A stretch of DNA of 12,786 bases, taken from assembly GCA_024304875.1 (NCBI GenBank), contig JAMWZF010000057.1:1-12786 (forward strand), given 5' to 3'. Numbering within the stretch: the first letter of the stretch is position 1; each line of letters begins with the position of its first letter. The notes below the pieces were generated by a model. The model searched no databases, was not told the DNA's origin, and saw nothing but the letters and a program-made list of their open reading frames with translations. Origin of the DNA: Paracoccaceae bacterium. Lineage in GTDB: Bacteria; Pseudomonadota; Alphaproteobacteria; Rhodobacterales; Rhodobacteraceae. The position numbers and the translations under genes were made by a program. Below, one piece after another: positions 6,367-12,786 of this stretch.

Positions 6367-6666
6367 TCAGAGCGGCCGGGTGCTGCAGCCTTCCATCAGC
6401 TTGATGTCGCTGTGCAGGATCTTGAGCGTGCCCAGCACGTCCCGGAAGGCCGCGACATGGTCCGTCTCGAGGTGGGCCCTGAGCGCCGGCTCGTCGCGCC
6501 ATTCCTCGTAGACCCGGAACCGCCCCGGGGCCTCCACGTCCTCGTGAAACGCATAGACGATACAGCCGTCCTCTTCGCGCGTGGCGGCGGCAACCCGTGC
6601 AGCCGCGGCCCGGAAGGTCGGGGCCCCGGCGGGGTCAATCTCGGTGATGCCGGTGACGACGATCAT
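6367..6666 (-). CDS. Antibiotic biosynthesis monooxygenase (ABM) domain protein
   Basis: The 99-residue product is a single ABM-type alpha/beta domain, as in YgiN-like quinol monooxygenases and small heme- or polyketide-modifying oxygenases. Family features are an opening strand MIVVTGITEIDP, the middle motif CIVYAFHED (35-43), FRVYEEWRDEPALRAHLET (50-68) with its conserved Glu-x-Trp, and His70. No signal peptide is visible. Such proteins usually dimerise and use no cofactor, though many members have no proven activity. Its ATG overlaps the stop codon of the upstream peptidase gene in an ATGA junction (6663-6666), so translation is probably coupled and no separate promoter is expected. The true substrate cannot be read from the sequence. 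Confidence 0.92.
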   Translation of the reverse strand: MIVVTGITEIDPAGAPTFRAAAARVAAATREEDGCIVYAFHEDVEAPGRFRVYEEWRDEPALRAHLETDHVAAFRDVLGTLKILHSDIKLMEGCSTRPL

Positions 6667-8048
6667 GGCGCGTCCGTCTTCGCCAGCGCGTCCAGCACCC
6701 GGGCCCAGGACCGGATGCCTTTGTGGAAGCTCTCCACGTCGTATTTCTCGTTCGGGGAGTGGATCGCGTCGTCGTCCTTGCCGAAGCCGATCAGCATCGA
6801 ATCCATCTCGAGGATGGTCTTGAAATACCCCGCCACCGGGATCGACCCGCCGGAGCCGATGAAGGCCGCGGGGTCGGGCCATTCGTCGGAGAGCGCCTGC
6901 CGCGCCGCCTCGAAGGCCGGGTCCTCGGTCGACATGACCGAGGCGGGGGAGGCGCCGTGGCCCTTGAACTCCACCGTGCAGTCGGGCGGCAGCATCTTCT
7001 GCACCATCGCCCGGAAGCTCTCGCGCAGCTTCAGCGGGTCCTGTCCGGCAACGAGGCGGAAGGAAATCTTGGCGCTGGCCTTGGACGGCAGCACCGTCTT
7101 GAACCCCGCGCCGGTGTAGCCGCCGACGATGCCGTTCACCTCGCAGGTGGGCCGGGACCAGAGCATCTCGAGCGCGGTCCGGCCCTGTTCCCCGGCCAGC
7201 CTGGACAGGCCGACGTCTCCAAGGAAGGCGGCCTCGTCGAAGCCGAGGGCCTCCCATTGGGCCTTCACCTCGTCCGAAGGCTCCGGAATGCCGTCGTAGA
7301 AGCCGGGCACGGTGATCCGGCCGGTGTCGTCGTGCAGGCTGGCGATGATGCGGGACAGGACCCGGATCGGGTTCATCGCCGCGCCGCCGTACATGCCGGA
7401 GTGCAGGTCCATGTCGGGGCCGGTGATGATGATCTCCTCGCCCAGCAGCCCGCGCAGCATGGTGGTGATCGCCGGCACCCGGCTGTCGAAGAGACCGGTA
7501 TCGCAGATCAGGGCGAGGTCGGCCTTCAGGGCGTCCTTCTGTGCCTCTAGGTAGGGGACGAGCGAGGGCGAGCCGCTTTCCTCCTCGCCTTCGAAGAACA
7601 GCGTCAGCTTGCAGGGCAGCGCCCCGTGCACCGCGATCCAGGCGCGGCAGGCCTCGACGAAGGTCATCAGCTGGCCCTTGTCGTCGGAGGACCCGCGGCC
7701 GCGGATGACGCGGCCCTTGGGCGTCTCCTCGATCGCCGGGTCGAAGGGGTCGCGGTTCCAGAGATCGAGCGGATCGACGGGCTGCACGTCGTAATGGCCG
7801 TAGAACAGCAGGTGCCGGTCACCCGATCCGCCCCGGCCCACGACCATCGGATGCCCTGTCGTCGGGTGCTTGGCCGCCTCGAGCCCCATGGACGCCAGGT
7901 CCTTGGCCAGCCATTCCGCCGCCCGGTCCACGTCCGCGGCATAGGCCGGGTCGGTCGAGATCGACGGGATCCGCAAGAGCGTCATGAGCCGCTCGGTGGC
8001 GGCCCCCAGGTCGGCGTCGATCCGGTCGAGAACGGGGGCGAGGGACAT
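6663..8048 (-). CDS. M20-family metallopeptidase (dipeptidase)
   Basis: The 461-residue product is a di-zinc M20 peptidase of the dipeptidase/carboxypeptidase branch, probably cytoplasmic because no signal peptide is seen. Metal and catalytic motifs are complete: His85 and Asp87 in GHYDVQP, Asp122 in GRGSSDDKG, catalytic Glu155 and metal ligand Glu156 in EGEEESGS, Asp183 in CDTG, and His430 in IHSPNE. The dimerisation (lid) domain spans about residues 200-350 and includes DLHSGMYGG with His216. Length is typical. The start at 8048 is supported by AGGAGA (complement of 8055-8060) about 6 bases upstream. It heads a two-gene minus-strand unit with the ABM-domain gene and is divergent from hemA. 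The substrate is probably a dipeptide or N-acyl amino acid, but is not determinable here. Confidence 0.95.
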   Translation of the reverse strand: MSLAPVLDRIDADLGAATERLMTLLRIPSISTDPAYAADVDRAAEWLAKDLASMGLEAAKHPTTGHPMVVGRGGSGDRHLLFYGHYDVQPVDPLDLWNRDPFDPAIEETPKGRVIRGRGSSDDKGQLMTFVEACRAWIAVHGALPCKLTLFFEGEEESGSPSLVPYLEAQKDALKADLALICDTGLFDSRVPAITTMLRGLLGEEIIITGPDMDLHSGMYGGAAMNPIRVLSRIIASLHDDTGRITVPGFYDGIPEPSDEVKAQWEALGFDEAAFLGDVGLSRLAGEQGRTALEMLWSRPTCEVNGIVGGYTGAGFKTVLPSKASAKISFRLVAGQDPLKLRESFRAMVQKMLPPDCTVEFKGHGASPASVMSTEDPAFEAARQALSDEWPDPAAFIGSGGSIPVAGYFKTILEMDSMLIGFGKDDDAIHSPNEKYDVESFHKGIRSWARVLDALAKTDAP

Positions 8049-8275
8049 AGGGGCTCTCCTGGCTGGCCTTGGATTCGGCGCTTACGGTGGCCCCCGCCAG
8101 AACGGTTGTCCAGACCGGTCCAATCGGCTCGAGAGGGTCGACAGCCGCACCGGTCCGGACCTCGCGCGATAAAGCCGGGACCTGCGCGGGACGCGCGGGC
8201 CCGACCCGGCGGCGGCATGGCCGGACCCGATCCCGCGGCCCGCGAGGCGAGCCGCAAGACGGCAGCCGGGCAAAC

Positions 8276-8289
8276 TTGATCGAGATCAA
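8276..8289. promoter_or_regulatory. FNR/FnrL-type binding box upstream of hemA
   Basis: TTGATCGAGATCAA is a perfect match to the FNR consensus TTGAT-N4-ATCAA and is fully palindromic. In Rhodobacter sphaeroides, FnrL controls hemA and other tetrapyrrole genes when oxygen falls, so a site here fits hemA. It lies about 240 bases before the preferred hemA start and about 230 bases before the divergent peptidase gene. Control of either or both is possible. A TATGTA at 8342-8347 would place the box near -71, but it lacks a clear -35. Confidence 0.75.
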
Positions 8290-8392
8290 CGAATTGCCCC
8301 GCGAAATGGCCGATTGGGTGGTTCGCGATGCCGAATGGACCTATGTAGGCCGCAGGGGCAGGACCAAGGGGCGGGTTTCCCGGACCTGATCT

Positions 8393-8420
8393 TTTGCCCG
8401 CGGCCGTGTAATGCTAGGCA
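8393..8420 (+). promoter_or_regulatory. Weak candidate hemA promoter
   Basis: TTTTGC (8393-8398) and TAGGCA (8415-8420) are 16 bases apart, and the -10 is preceded by TGC as in extended -10 promoters. The match is poor in the -35. I list it because it lies in the right place and no better pair was found. Confidence 0.22.
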
Positions 8421-8530
8421 GGGGCGGCAATTTGTAACCTGTCGGCCCCGGCCGCCACTGGTTAAGGACCACGAAACGGTTGGCAGGCCCGCTCGGGCCG
8501 AAGGACCGCAAGACGAAGAAGGCCGACGAC

Positions 8531-9784
8531 GTGACTGCACTCCACAACGATGCCCGGGCCCGGATGCTCGACGAGGCGCTCGACAGCGCCATTGCCCGCC
8601 TGCACGAGGAGGGCCGCTACCGGACCTTCATCGACATCGAGCGCGAGAGCGGCCGATACCCCCATGCCACCTGGCGCCGGCCCGACGGAAGCGAGCGGCC
8701 GATCACCGTCTGGTGCGGCAACGACTACCTCGGCATGGGTCAGCACCCGGTCGTGCTTTCGGCGATGCACGAGGCGATCGACCGCACCGGTGCCGGGTCC
8801 GGCGGGACCCGCAACATCAGCGGCACCACCGTCTATCACAAGCGGCTGGAAGCCGAACTGGCCGACCTGCACGGCAAGGAAGGGGCGCTGCTCTTCACCT
8901 CGGCCTACATCGCCAACGACGCGACCCTCAGCACGCTCCCCAAGCTGCTGCCGGGCCTCATCATCTATTCCGACGCGCTGAACCACGCCTCCATGATCGA
9001 GGGCATCCGCCGCAACGGCGGGGCGAAACGGATCTTCAGGCACAACGACCTTGAGGACCTGCGGGCCAAGCTGGAGGCGGACGATCCCGCCGCGCCCAAG
9101 CTGATCGCCTTCGAATCGGTCTATTCCATGGACGGCGACTTCGCCCCGATCGAGGCGATCTGCGACCTCGCCGACGAATTCGGCGCGCTGACCTATATCG
9201 ACGAGGTCCACGCCGTCGGCATGTACGGCCCCCGTGGCGGCGGCGTGGCCGAGCGCGACCGGCTTTCGGCCCGCATCGACATCGTCAACGGTACTCTGGC
9301 CAAGGCCTTCGGCGTGATGGGCGGCTACATCGCGGCCTCGCACAAATTGTGCGATGCGATCAGGTCTTACGCCCCGGGCTTCATCTTCACCACGTCGCTG
9401 CCGCCCGCGGTGGCGGCGGGGGCGGCGGCCTCGGTGGCGCATCTGAAGACCGACCAGGCCCTGCGCGATCTGCACCAGGAGCGGGCAGCTGTCCTCAAGC
9501 TGCGGCTGCGCGGCCTCGGTCTGCCGATCATCGACCATGGCAGCCACATCGTGCCGCTGATCGTGGGGGATCCCAAGCACACCAAGCTGCTCTCGGACAT
9601 GCTGCTGGACGACTTCGGCATCTACGTCCAGCCGATCAATTTCCCCACCGTGCCGCGCGGAACCGAGCGACTGCGCTTCACTCCGTCGCCGGTTCACGGA
9701 TCGGGCGAAATGGATGCACTTGTGCGCGCTCTGGACATTTTGTGGGGCCGCTGCGCGCTGAATCGTGCCGAACTGGCCGGCTGA
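8531..9784 (+). CDS. hemA: 5-aminolevulinate synthase
   Basis: This PLP enzyme condenses glycine with succinyl-CoA to 5-aminolevulinate, the first step of the C4 tetrapyrrole pathway for heme, cobalamin and chlorophylls. The sequence closely follows Rhodobacter HemA: RYRTFIDIER, VWCGNDYLGMGQHP, GAGSGGTRNISGTT, and the PLP lysine in GTLAKAFG (Lys258 here, equivalent to Lys248 of R. capsulatus). Asp224 in YIDEVHAVG contacts the cofactor ring. The ending WGRCALNRAE is also typical. The start is uncertain. GTG at 8531 (417 residues) has AGAAGG 8 bases upstream. ATG at 8564 (406 residues) fits the usual 407-residue length but lacks a ribosome binding site. TTG at 8480 is a third, weaker option. 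An FNR box upstream suggests oxygen control. Confidence 0.97.
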   Translation: MTALHNDARARMLDEALDSAIARLHEEGRYRTFIDIERESGRYPHATWRRPDGSERPITVWCGNDYLGMGQHPVVLSAMHEAIDRTGAGSGGTRNISGTTVYHKRLEAELADLHGKEGALLFTSAYIANDATLSTLPKLLPGLIIYSDALNHASMIEGIRRNGGAKRIFRHNDLEDLRAKLEADDPAAPKLIAFESVYSMDGDFAPIEAICDLADEFGALTYIDEVHAVGMYGPRGGGVAERDRLSARIDIVNGTLAKAFGVMGGYIAASHKLCDAIRSYAPGFIFTTSLPPAVAAGAAASVAHLKTDQALRDLHQERAAVLKLRLRGLGLPIIDHGSHIVPLIVGDPKHTKLLSDMLLDDFGIYVQPINFPTVPRGTERLRFTPSPVHGSGEMDALVRALDILWGRCALNRAELAG

Positions 9785-9828
9785 GCCACCTTCCCGGTGG
9801 GCAAGAAACTCAGGGATGTGGTAACGCT

Positions 9829-9838
9829 ACCTTAAGGT
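9829..9838. repeat. Palindrome over the ribosome binding site of the RodZ-like gene
   Basis: ACCTTAAGGT is a perfect 10-base palindrome. It includes the AAGG (9834-9837) that serves as ribosome binding site for the ATG at 9846. A small inverted repeat, GGTAACGCTACC, lies just upstream (9820-9831) and overlaps it. Together they could mask the site in RNA or be an operator, but both are short. Confidence 0.35.
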
Positions 9839-9845
9839 GCTTGTG

Positions 9846-11126
9846 ATGGGACGAATCGCAAAGGCACCACTTGGGGGCAGACGGCGGACAGGACCGGGTA
9901 TGATCGGGCTAGGCTTCAAGCGCGACAGATCAGCCGCAGATGCGCAGGACGACACGCGCGGGTTCGACGCTTTCGAACTCCGGCTTGGCGACCTGATGCG
10001 CGGCGAGCGGGCGACCCTCGGCAAATCGCTGCTCGACGTCCAGCGCGAGCTGAAGATCAAGGCCGCCTACATCGCGGCGATCGAGAATTGCGACCCGACC
10101 GCCTTCGACACCCCCGGTTTCATCGCCGGCTATGTCCGGTCCTACGCCCGCTACCTCGGGATGGATCCGGACTGGGCCTTCGACACCTTCTGCAAGGAAA
10201 GCGGCTTCGCCACCGCGCACGGCATGTCCGCCGACGCCAGCCGGGTCAAGGCAACGCGCGAGGAACGCCTCGCAAGCCGTTCCCCTGACAAGGATATCTT
10301 CTCCGGCGCAGCCACGCCCTTCGTGCCCTCGGGCGATGCCTTCCTGGCCCGGGTCGAACCCGGCGCCATCGGCTCGGTCCTCGTGCTCATCGCCCTGATC
10401 GGCGGTCTGGGTTACGGCGGCTGGTCCGTCCTGCAGGAGGTCCAGCGCGTCCAGTTCGCCCCGGTCGAGGAAACGCCGACCGTCGTTTCCGATCTGGACG
10501 TCGACCCGCTGGCGGGCGGCGGCGCGGTCTCCCGCGGGCTGGATTCGCCGACCGACGTGGCCGGCTACATGCCGCCCCCGGCCGAGCCTGTCTCCCGTCT
10601 CTACCGACCCGAGGCCCTCGACGCTCCGGTGATGACAGCGCGGGACGCGCCTATCTCGGCGCTCGATCCGTCGTCGGTGGGCGCGCTCGCCCCCGAACCG
10701 GGACTCGAGATGGCCGGCGCCGCTCCCGCCATGGTGGATATCGACGAGGACACCGTCCCCGACGCCGGCGTGCAGGTGACCGCCGATCCGGCGCCCGGCG
10801 TCACCCTCGTCGCGGTCCGCCCCGCCTGGGTCCGCGTCCGGGGCGCCGACGGCACCGTCATCTACGAGACGATCATGAACGCCGGCGACACCTACGCCGT
10901 GCCCCAGACCGAAGAGCCGCCGACCCTGCGCATCGGCGAAAGCGGAGCGGTCTACTTTGCGATCAATGGCCAGCACTACGGCCCCGTCGGCCCCTCGGGC
11001 CAGGTAACGTCGAACCTGGCACTCTCGGTCGACACCCTGACCGGCGCCTACACCGTCGCCAACCTCGAGGACGACGCCGCGCTGGCCGAGATCGTCCGCG
11101 TGGCCGAGATCGCGCCCGAACAGTAA
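9846..11126 (+). CDS. RodZ-like membrane protein with cytoplasmic HTH
   Basis: The 426-residue product has the RodZ layout. A basic N-terminus (1-35) precedes a Cro/CI-type helix-turn-helix domain (about 45-115, with GDLMRGERATLGKSLLDVQR, KAAYIAAIENCD and GFIAGYVRSYARYLGMDP). A linker leads to one membrane span (about 173-196, GAIGSVLVLIALIGGLGYGG). A Pro/Ala/Asp-rich region (about 205-315) precedes a C-terminal domain (about 320-400, VAVRPAWVRVRGADGTVIYE) like the DUF4115 domain of RodZ relatives. RodZ links MreB filaments to the wall-building machinery, so a cell-shape role is likely but inferred from architecture. AAGG at 9834-9837 lies 8 bases before the ATG. A GTG at 9837 is less likely. 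The gene sits 61 bases after hemA and 65 before ispG. A 12-base palindrome CCGGCGCGCCGG follows at 11140-11151. Confidence 0.9.
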   Translation: MGRIAKAPLGGRRRTGPGMIGLGFKRDRSAADAQDDTRGFDAFELRLGDLMRGERATLGKSLLDVQRELKIKAAYIAAIENCDPTAFDTPGFIAGYVRSYARYLGMDPDWAFDTFCKESGFATAHGMSADASRVKATREERLASRSPDKDIFSGAATPFVPSGDAFLARVEPGAIGSVLVLIALIGGLGYGGWSVLQEVQRVQFAPVEETPTVVSDLDVDPLAGGGAVSRGLDSPTDVAGYMPPPAEPVSRLYRPEALDAPVMTARDAPISALDPSSVGALAPEPGLEMAGAAPAMVDIDEDTVPDAGVQVTADPAPGVTLVAVRPAWVRVRGADGTVIYETIMNAGDTYAVPQTEEPPTLRIGESGAVYFAINGQHYGPVGPSGQVTSNLALSVDTLTGAYTVANLEDDAALAEIVRVAEIAPEQ

Positions 11127-11133
11127 GCCGCTG

Positions 11134-11162
11134 TTGAGACCGGCGCGCCGGGGGATTAGGTA
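11134..11162 (+). promoter_or_regulatory. Possible ispG promoter
   Basis: TTGAGA (11134-11139) and TAGGTA (11157-11162) are 17 bases apart. The -35 matches well and the -10 weakly. The spacer contains the palindrome CCGGCGCGCCGG. Transcription would begin near the tight hairpin GAGGGC-AA-GCCCTC (11163-11176), just before the ispG ribosome binding site. ispG could equally be read through from the RodZ-like gene. Confidence 0.33.
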
Positions 11163-11191
11163 GAGGGCAAGCCCTCAGGAGCCGCACCCCG

Positions 11192-12322
11192 ATGTCCCAC
11201 AACCCGATCCGCCCCTGGCGCAACATCGACCGGCGCAAGAGCCGCCGGATCATGGTGGGCAACGTCCCCGTGGGGGGCGACGCACCGATCACGGTGCAGA
11301 CCATGACCAACACCGTCACCACCGATATTCCCGGCACAATCGCCCAGGTCCAGCGCGCTGCCGAGGCGGGCGCCGACATCGTGCGTGTCTCGGTTCCCGA
11401 CGAGGACAGCGCGAAGGCGCTGAAGGAGATCGTCCGCGAGAGCCCGGTGCCCATCGTCGCGGACATCCATTTCCACTACAAACGCGGGATCGAGGCCGCC
11501 GAGGCCGGCGCCGCCTGCCTGCGGATCAACCCGGGCAACATCGGCAGCCAGGACCGGGTGCGCGAGGTCATCAAGGCCGCCCGCGACCACGGCTGCTCCA
11601 TGCGGATCGGCGTCAACGCCGGCAGCCTGGAGAGGCACCTGCTCGAGAAATACGGAGAGCCGACCCCGGACGCGATGGTCGAAAGCGGCATGGACCACAT
11701 CAAGGTCCTGCAGGACAACGACTTCCACGAGTTCAAGATCTCCTGCAAGGCGTCCGACGTCTTCATGGCCGCCGCCGCCTACCAGATGCTGGCCGAGCAG
11801 ACCGACGCCCCGATCCACCTCGGCATCACCGAGGCGGGCGGGTTGACGAGCGGCACGATCAAGAGCGCCATCGGGCTCGGCAACCTGCTCTGGATGGGCA
11901 TCGGAGACACCATCCGCGTGAGCCTCTCCGCCGATCCGGTCGAGGAGGTGAAGGTCGGCTACGAGATCCTGAAATCCCTCGGCCTGCGCCACCGCGGCGT
12001 CAACATCATCTCCTGCCCCTCCTGCGCCCGGCAGGGCTTCGACGTCATCAAGACCGTCGAGGCGCTGGAGACGCGGCTCGAGCACATCAAGACGCCGATG
12101 TCCCTCAGCATCATCGGCTGCGTGGTGAACGGGCCTGGCGAGGCGCTGATGACCGACGTCGGATTCACCGGCGGCGGGCAGGGCCGGGGGATGGTCTATC
12201 TCGCCGGCAAGAAGAGCCACGCGATGGACAACGAGAGGATGATCGACCACATCGTCGAGGAGGTCGAGAAGAAGGCCGCGCAGATCGAGGCCGAAAGCGC
12301 GGCGCCGGAAGCCGCCGAATAG
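11192..12322 (+). CDS. ispG: 4-hydroxy-3-methylbut-2-enyl diphosphate synthase (IspG/GcpE)
   Basis: The 376-residue product is the [4Fe-4S] enzyme that converts methylerythritol cyclodiphosphate to HMBPP, the penultimate step of the MEP isoprenoid pathway in the cytoplasm. The N-terminal TIM-barrel region includes VQTMTNTVTTD, IVADIHFHYKRG and LRINPGNIG. The cluster ligands are Cys275 and Cys278 in SCPSCARQG, Cys310 in GCVVNGPGE, and Glu317. All four sit exactly five positions after those of E. coli IspG (C270, C273, C305, E312). Length is that of the short bacterial form. AGGAG (11177-11181) lies 10 bases before the ATG. The last 20 residues are a Glu/Ala-rich tail. It is the third plus-strand gene after hemA and the RodZ-like gene, and HMBPP feeds quinone and carotenoid synthesis. 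Confidence 0.98.
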   Translation: MSHNPIRPWRNIDRRKSRRIMVGNVPVGGDAPITVQTMTNTVTTDIPGTIAQVQRAAEAGADIVRVSVPDEDSAKALKEIVRESPVPIVADIHFHYKRGIEAAEAGAACLRINPGNIGSQDRVREVIKAARDHGCSMRIGVNAGSLERHLLEKYGEPTPDAMVESGMDHIKVLQDNDFHEFKISCKASDVFMAAAAYQMLAEQTDAPIHLGITEAGGLTSGTIKSAIGLGNLLWMGIGDTIRVSLSADPVEEVKVGYEILKSLGLRHRGVNIISCPSCARQGFDVIKTVEALETRLEHIKTPMSLSIIGCVVNGPGEALMTDVGFTGGGQGRGMVYLAGKKSHAMDNERMIDHIVEEVEKKAAQIEAESAAPEAAE

Positions 12323-12331
12323 CGGGGCGAG

Positions 12332-12513
12332 ACCCACCTTACGGCCCGGCACGTCTCACGTCAGTCCCGGTCTGTGACCGAGCGGATGCGTTTTTCTGCC
12401 AGAATGAAGGAGAAGCGCGCTCCTGCATCTTCATTCTGGCAAGAAAACGCAATTCCGACCGCAGCCCCCGGGCGCGCGGCCGGAGGCGAGGCACGGCCCC
12501 CGGTGAGGTGGGT
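12332..12513. repeat. 182-base imperfect inverted-repeat element between convergent genes
   Basis: The outer ends ACCCACCTTAC (12332-12342) and GTGAGGTGGGT (12503-12513) are inverted repeats with one difference. The inner arms at 12387-12409 and 12429-12451 are 23 bases each and complementary except for two adjacent positions. They contain TGCGTTTT and GCCAGAATGAAG. Between them GGAG/CTCC can pair further. The halves therefore look like two facing copies of one roughly 90-base unit, one after each convergent gene. There is no T-run after the stem on either strand, so it is not a textbook intrinsic terminator. Confidence 0.8.
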
Positions 12514-12530
12514 TTAGATACACCCCTCCG

Positions 12531-12786
12531 TCAGCCCTCGGCGCGCACGTCCTCGACGATCATCCGCATCTGCTCGAGCGGCACATAGCCGCGCAGCATC
12601 TGGTCCTCCAGCACGAAGGTCGGCGTTCCCGAGATGGCGAGCCGCTGGGCAAGGGCCTGGTTGGCGGCGAGGATGTCGGTCACTTCCTCCGCGTCCATCC
12701 CCGCGAGGATCGTCTCGGCGTCGAGGTCGAAGCCCTCCGCCAGCCGTGCCAGGCTCTCCTCGGTCACGTCCGTGCGCATCGTCATC
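12531..12786 (-). CDS. DsbA-family thiol oxidoreductase, C-terminal part (cut by window edge)
   Basis: About 84 C-terminal residues are visible and the N-terminus lies beyond the right edge, so the first Met seen is not the real start. The tail has the form of a DsbA-like thioredoxin fold: helices around ETILAGMDAEEVTDILAANQ, then ALAQRLAISGTPTFVL with the cis-proline motif GTP, then the last strand and helix ending in IVEDVRAEG. Such proteins usually oxidise or shuffle disulfides in the periplasm. The CxxC active site and signal peptide would lie outside the window and cannot be checked. The gene converges on ispG across the inverted-repeat element. Confidence 0.85.
   Translation of the reverse strand, partial: MTMRTDVTEESLARLAEGFDLDAETILAGMDAEEVTDILAANQALAQRLAISGTPTFVLEDQMLRGYVPLEQMRMIVEDVRAEG

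Larger units (their letters stand above)
8049..8530. other. Divergent intergenic region between M20 gene and hemA
   Basis: This 482-base region must hold the promoters of both the minus-strand peptidase unit and hemA. Visible items are a perfect FNR-type box (8276-8289), the palindrome GGTCCGGACC (8152-8161), a direct repeat ACCGGTCC (8114-8121 and 8149-8156), and a weak promoter-like pair upstream of hemA. A short plus frame crosses the FNR box and ends at 8389. No RNA gene was recognised. Confidence 0.5.

Noticed and set aside
6213..6404. Short plus frame with GAGGAG upstream in the gap after tRNA-Asp
   Set aside because: Spacing to the ATG is only 3 bases, the frame runs through the palindromic repeat and into the ABM gene, and the product is Arg/Pro/Gly-rich with no family features.
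6223..7119. Plus-strand 298-residue frame opposite the ABM and M20 genes
   Set aside because: It is antisense to two genes with intact catalytic motifs and includes the REP-like element.
8462..9697. Minus-strand 411-residue frame opposite hemA
   Set aside because: It is an antisense shadow of a highly conserved enzyme gene.
12387..12451. Intrinsic bidirectional terminator between ispG and the DsbA-like gene
   Set aside because: The stem is long, but no T-run follows it on either strand. I therefore call it an inverted-repeat element and leave its terminator function open.
1..12786. CRISPR array, transposon, prophage, toxin-antitoxin or defence system
   Set aside because: I looked for regularly spaced repeats, transposase or integrase motifs, nuclease or methylase motifs and small paired genes, and found none.

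Overview
This 12.8 kb, GC-rich window reads as ordinary chromosome from an alphaproteobacterium, most likely a member of the Rhodobacterales (Rhodobacter/Roseobacter group). The support is the close resemblance of HemA to the Rhodobacter-type 5-aminolevulinate synthase, the lon-then-HU order, an HU protein with a long Lys/Ala/Pro tail, an FNR-type box upstream of hemA, and palindromic repeats of a style I associate with this order. The genus cannot be fixed by eye.

Layout. Positions 1-480 form a leader region with one possible tiny hydrophobic peptide and a heat-shock-like promoter. lon (481-2892) follows and ends in a strong intrinsic terminator. Next come a 61-residue charged coiled-coil-like protein (3077-3262) and an HU-family protein (3423-3878). 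tRNA-Val(CAC), a histidine-phosphatase gene and tRNA-Val(UAC) then lie in a row on the plus strand. The two tRNAs carry near-identical 3' flanks with two hairpins each. A pirin gene (4950-5885) and tRNA-Asp(GUC), the latter with its own good promoter, come next.

A roughly 300-base gap (6061-6366) holds two inverted copies of a REP-like palindromic element. To its right, on the minus strand, an M20-family dipeptidase and a small antibiotic-biosynthesis-monooxygenase-domain protein overlap by ATGA and are probably translationally coupled. The peptidase is transcribed away from hemA across a 482-base intergenic region with a perfect FNR/FnrL-type box (TTGAT-N4-ATCAA). hemA, a RodZ-like membrane HTH protein and ispG follow on the plus strand with gaps of 61 and 65 bases. 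A 182-base inverted-repeat element separates ispG from the convergent, truncated C-terminal part of a DsbA-family thiol oxidoreductase at the right edge.

How the genes fit together. This is housekeeping content: protein quality control (lon), nucleoid (HU), tRNAs, tetrapyrrole synthesis by the C4 pathway (hemA), cell shape (RodZ-like), isoprenoids by the MEP pathway (ispG) and periplasmic disulfide chemistry (DsbA-like). I found no CRISPR array, transposase, integrase, phage gene, toxin-antitoxin pair, secondary-metabolite cluster or defence system. The most interesting material is non-coding: the paired 3'-end repeats, the duplicated tRNA-Val trailer structures, the FNR box and the RpoH-like promoter.
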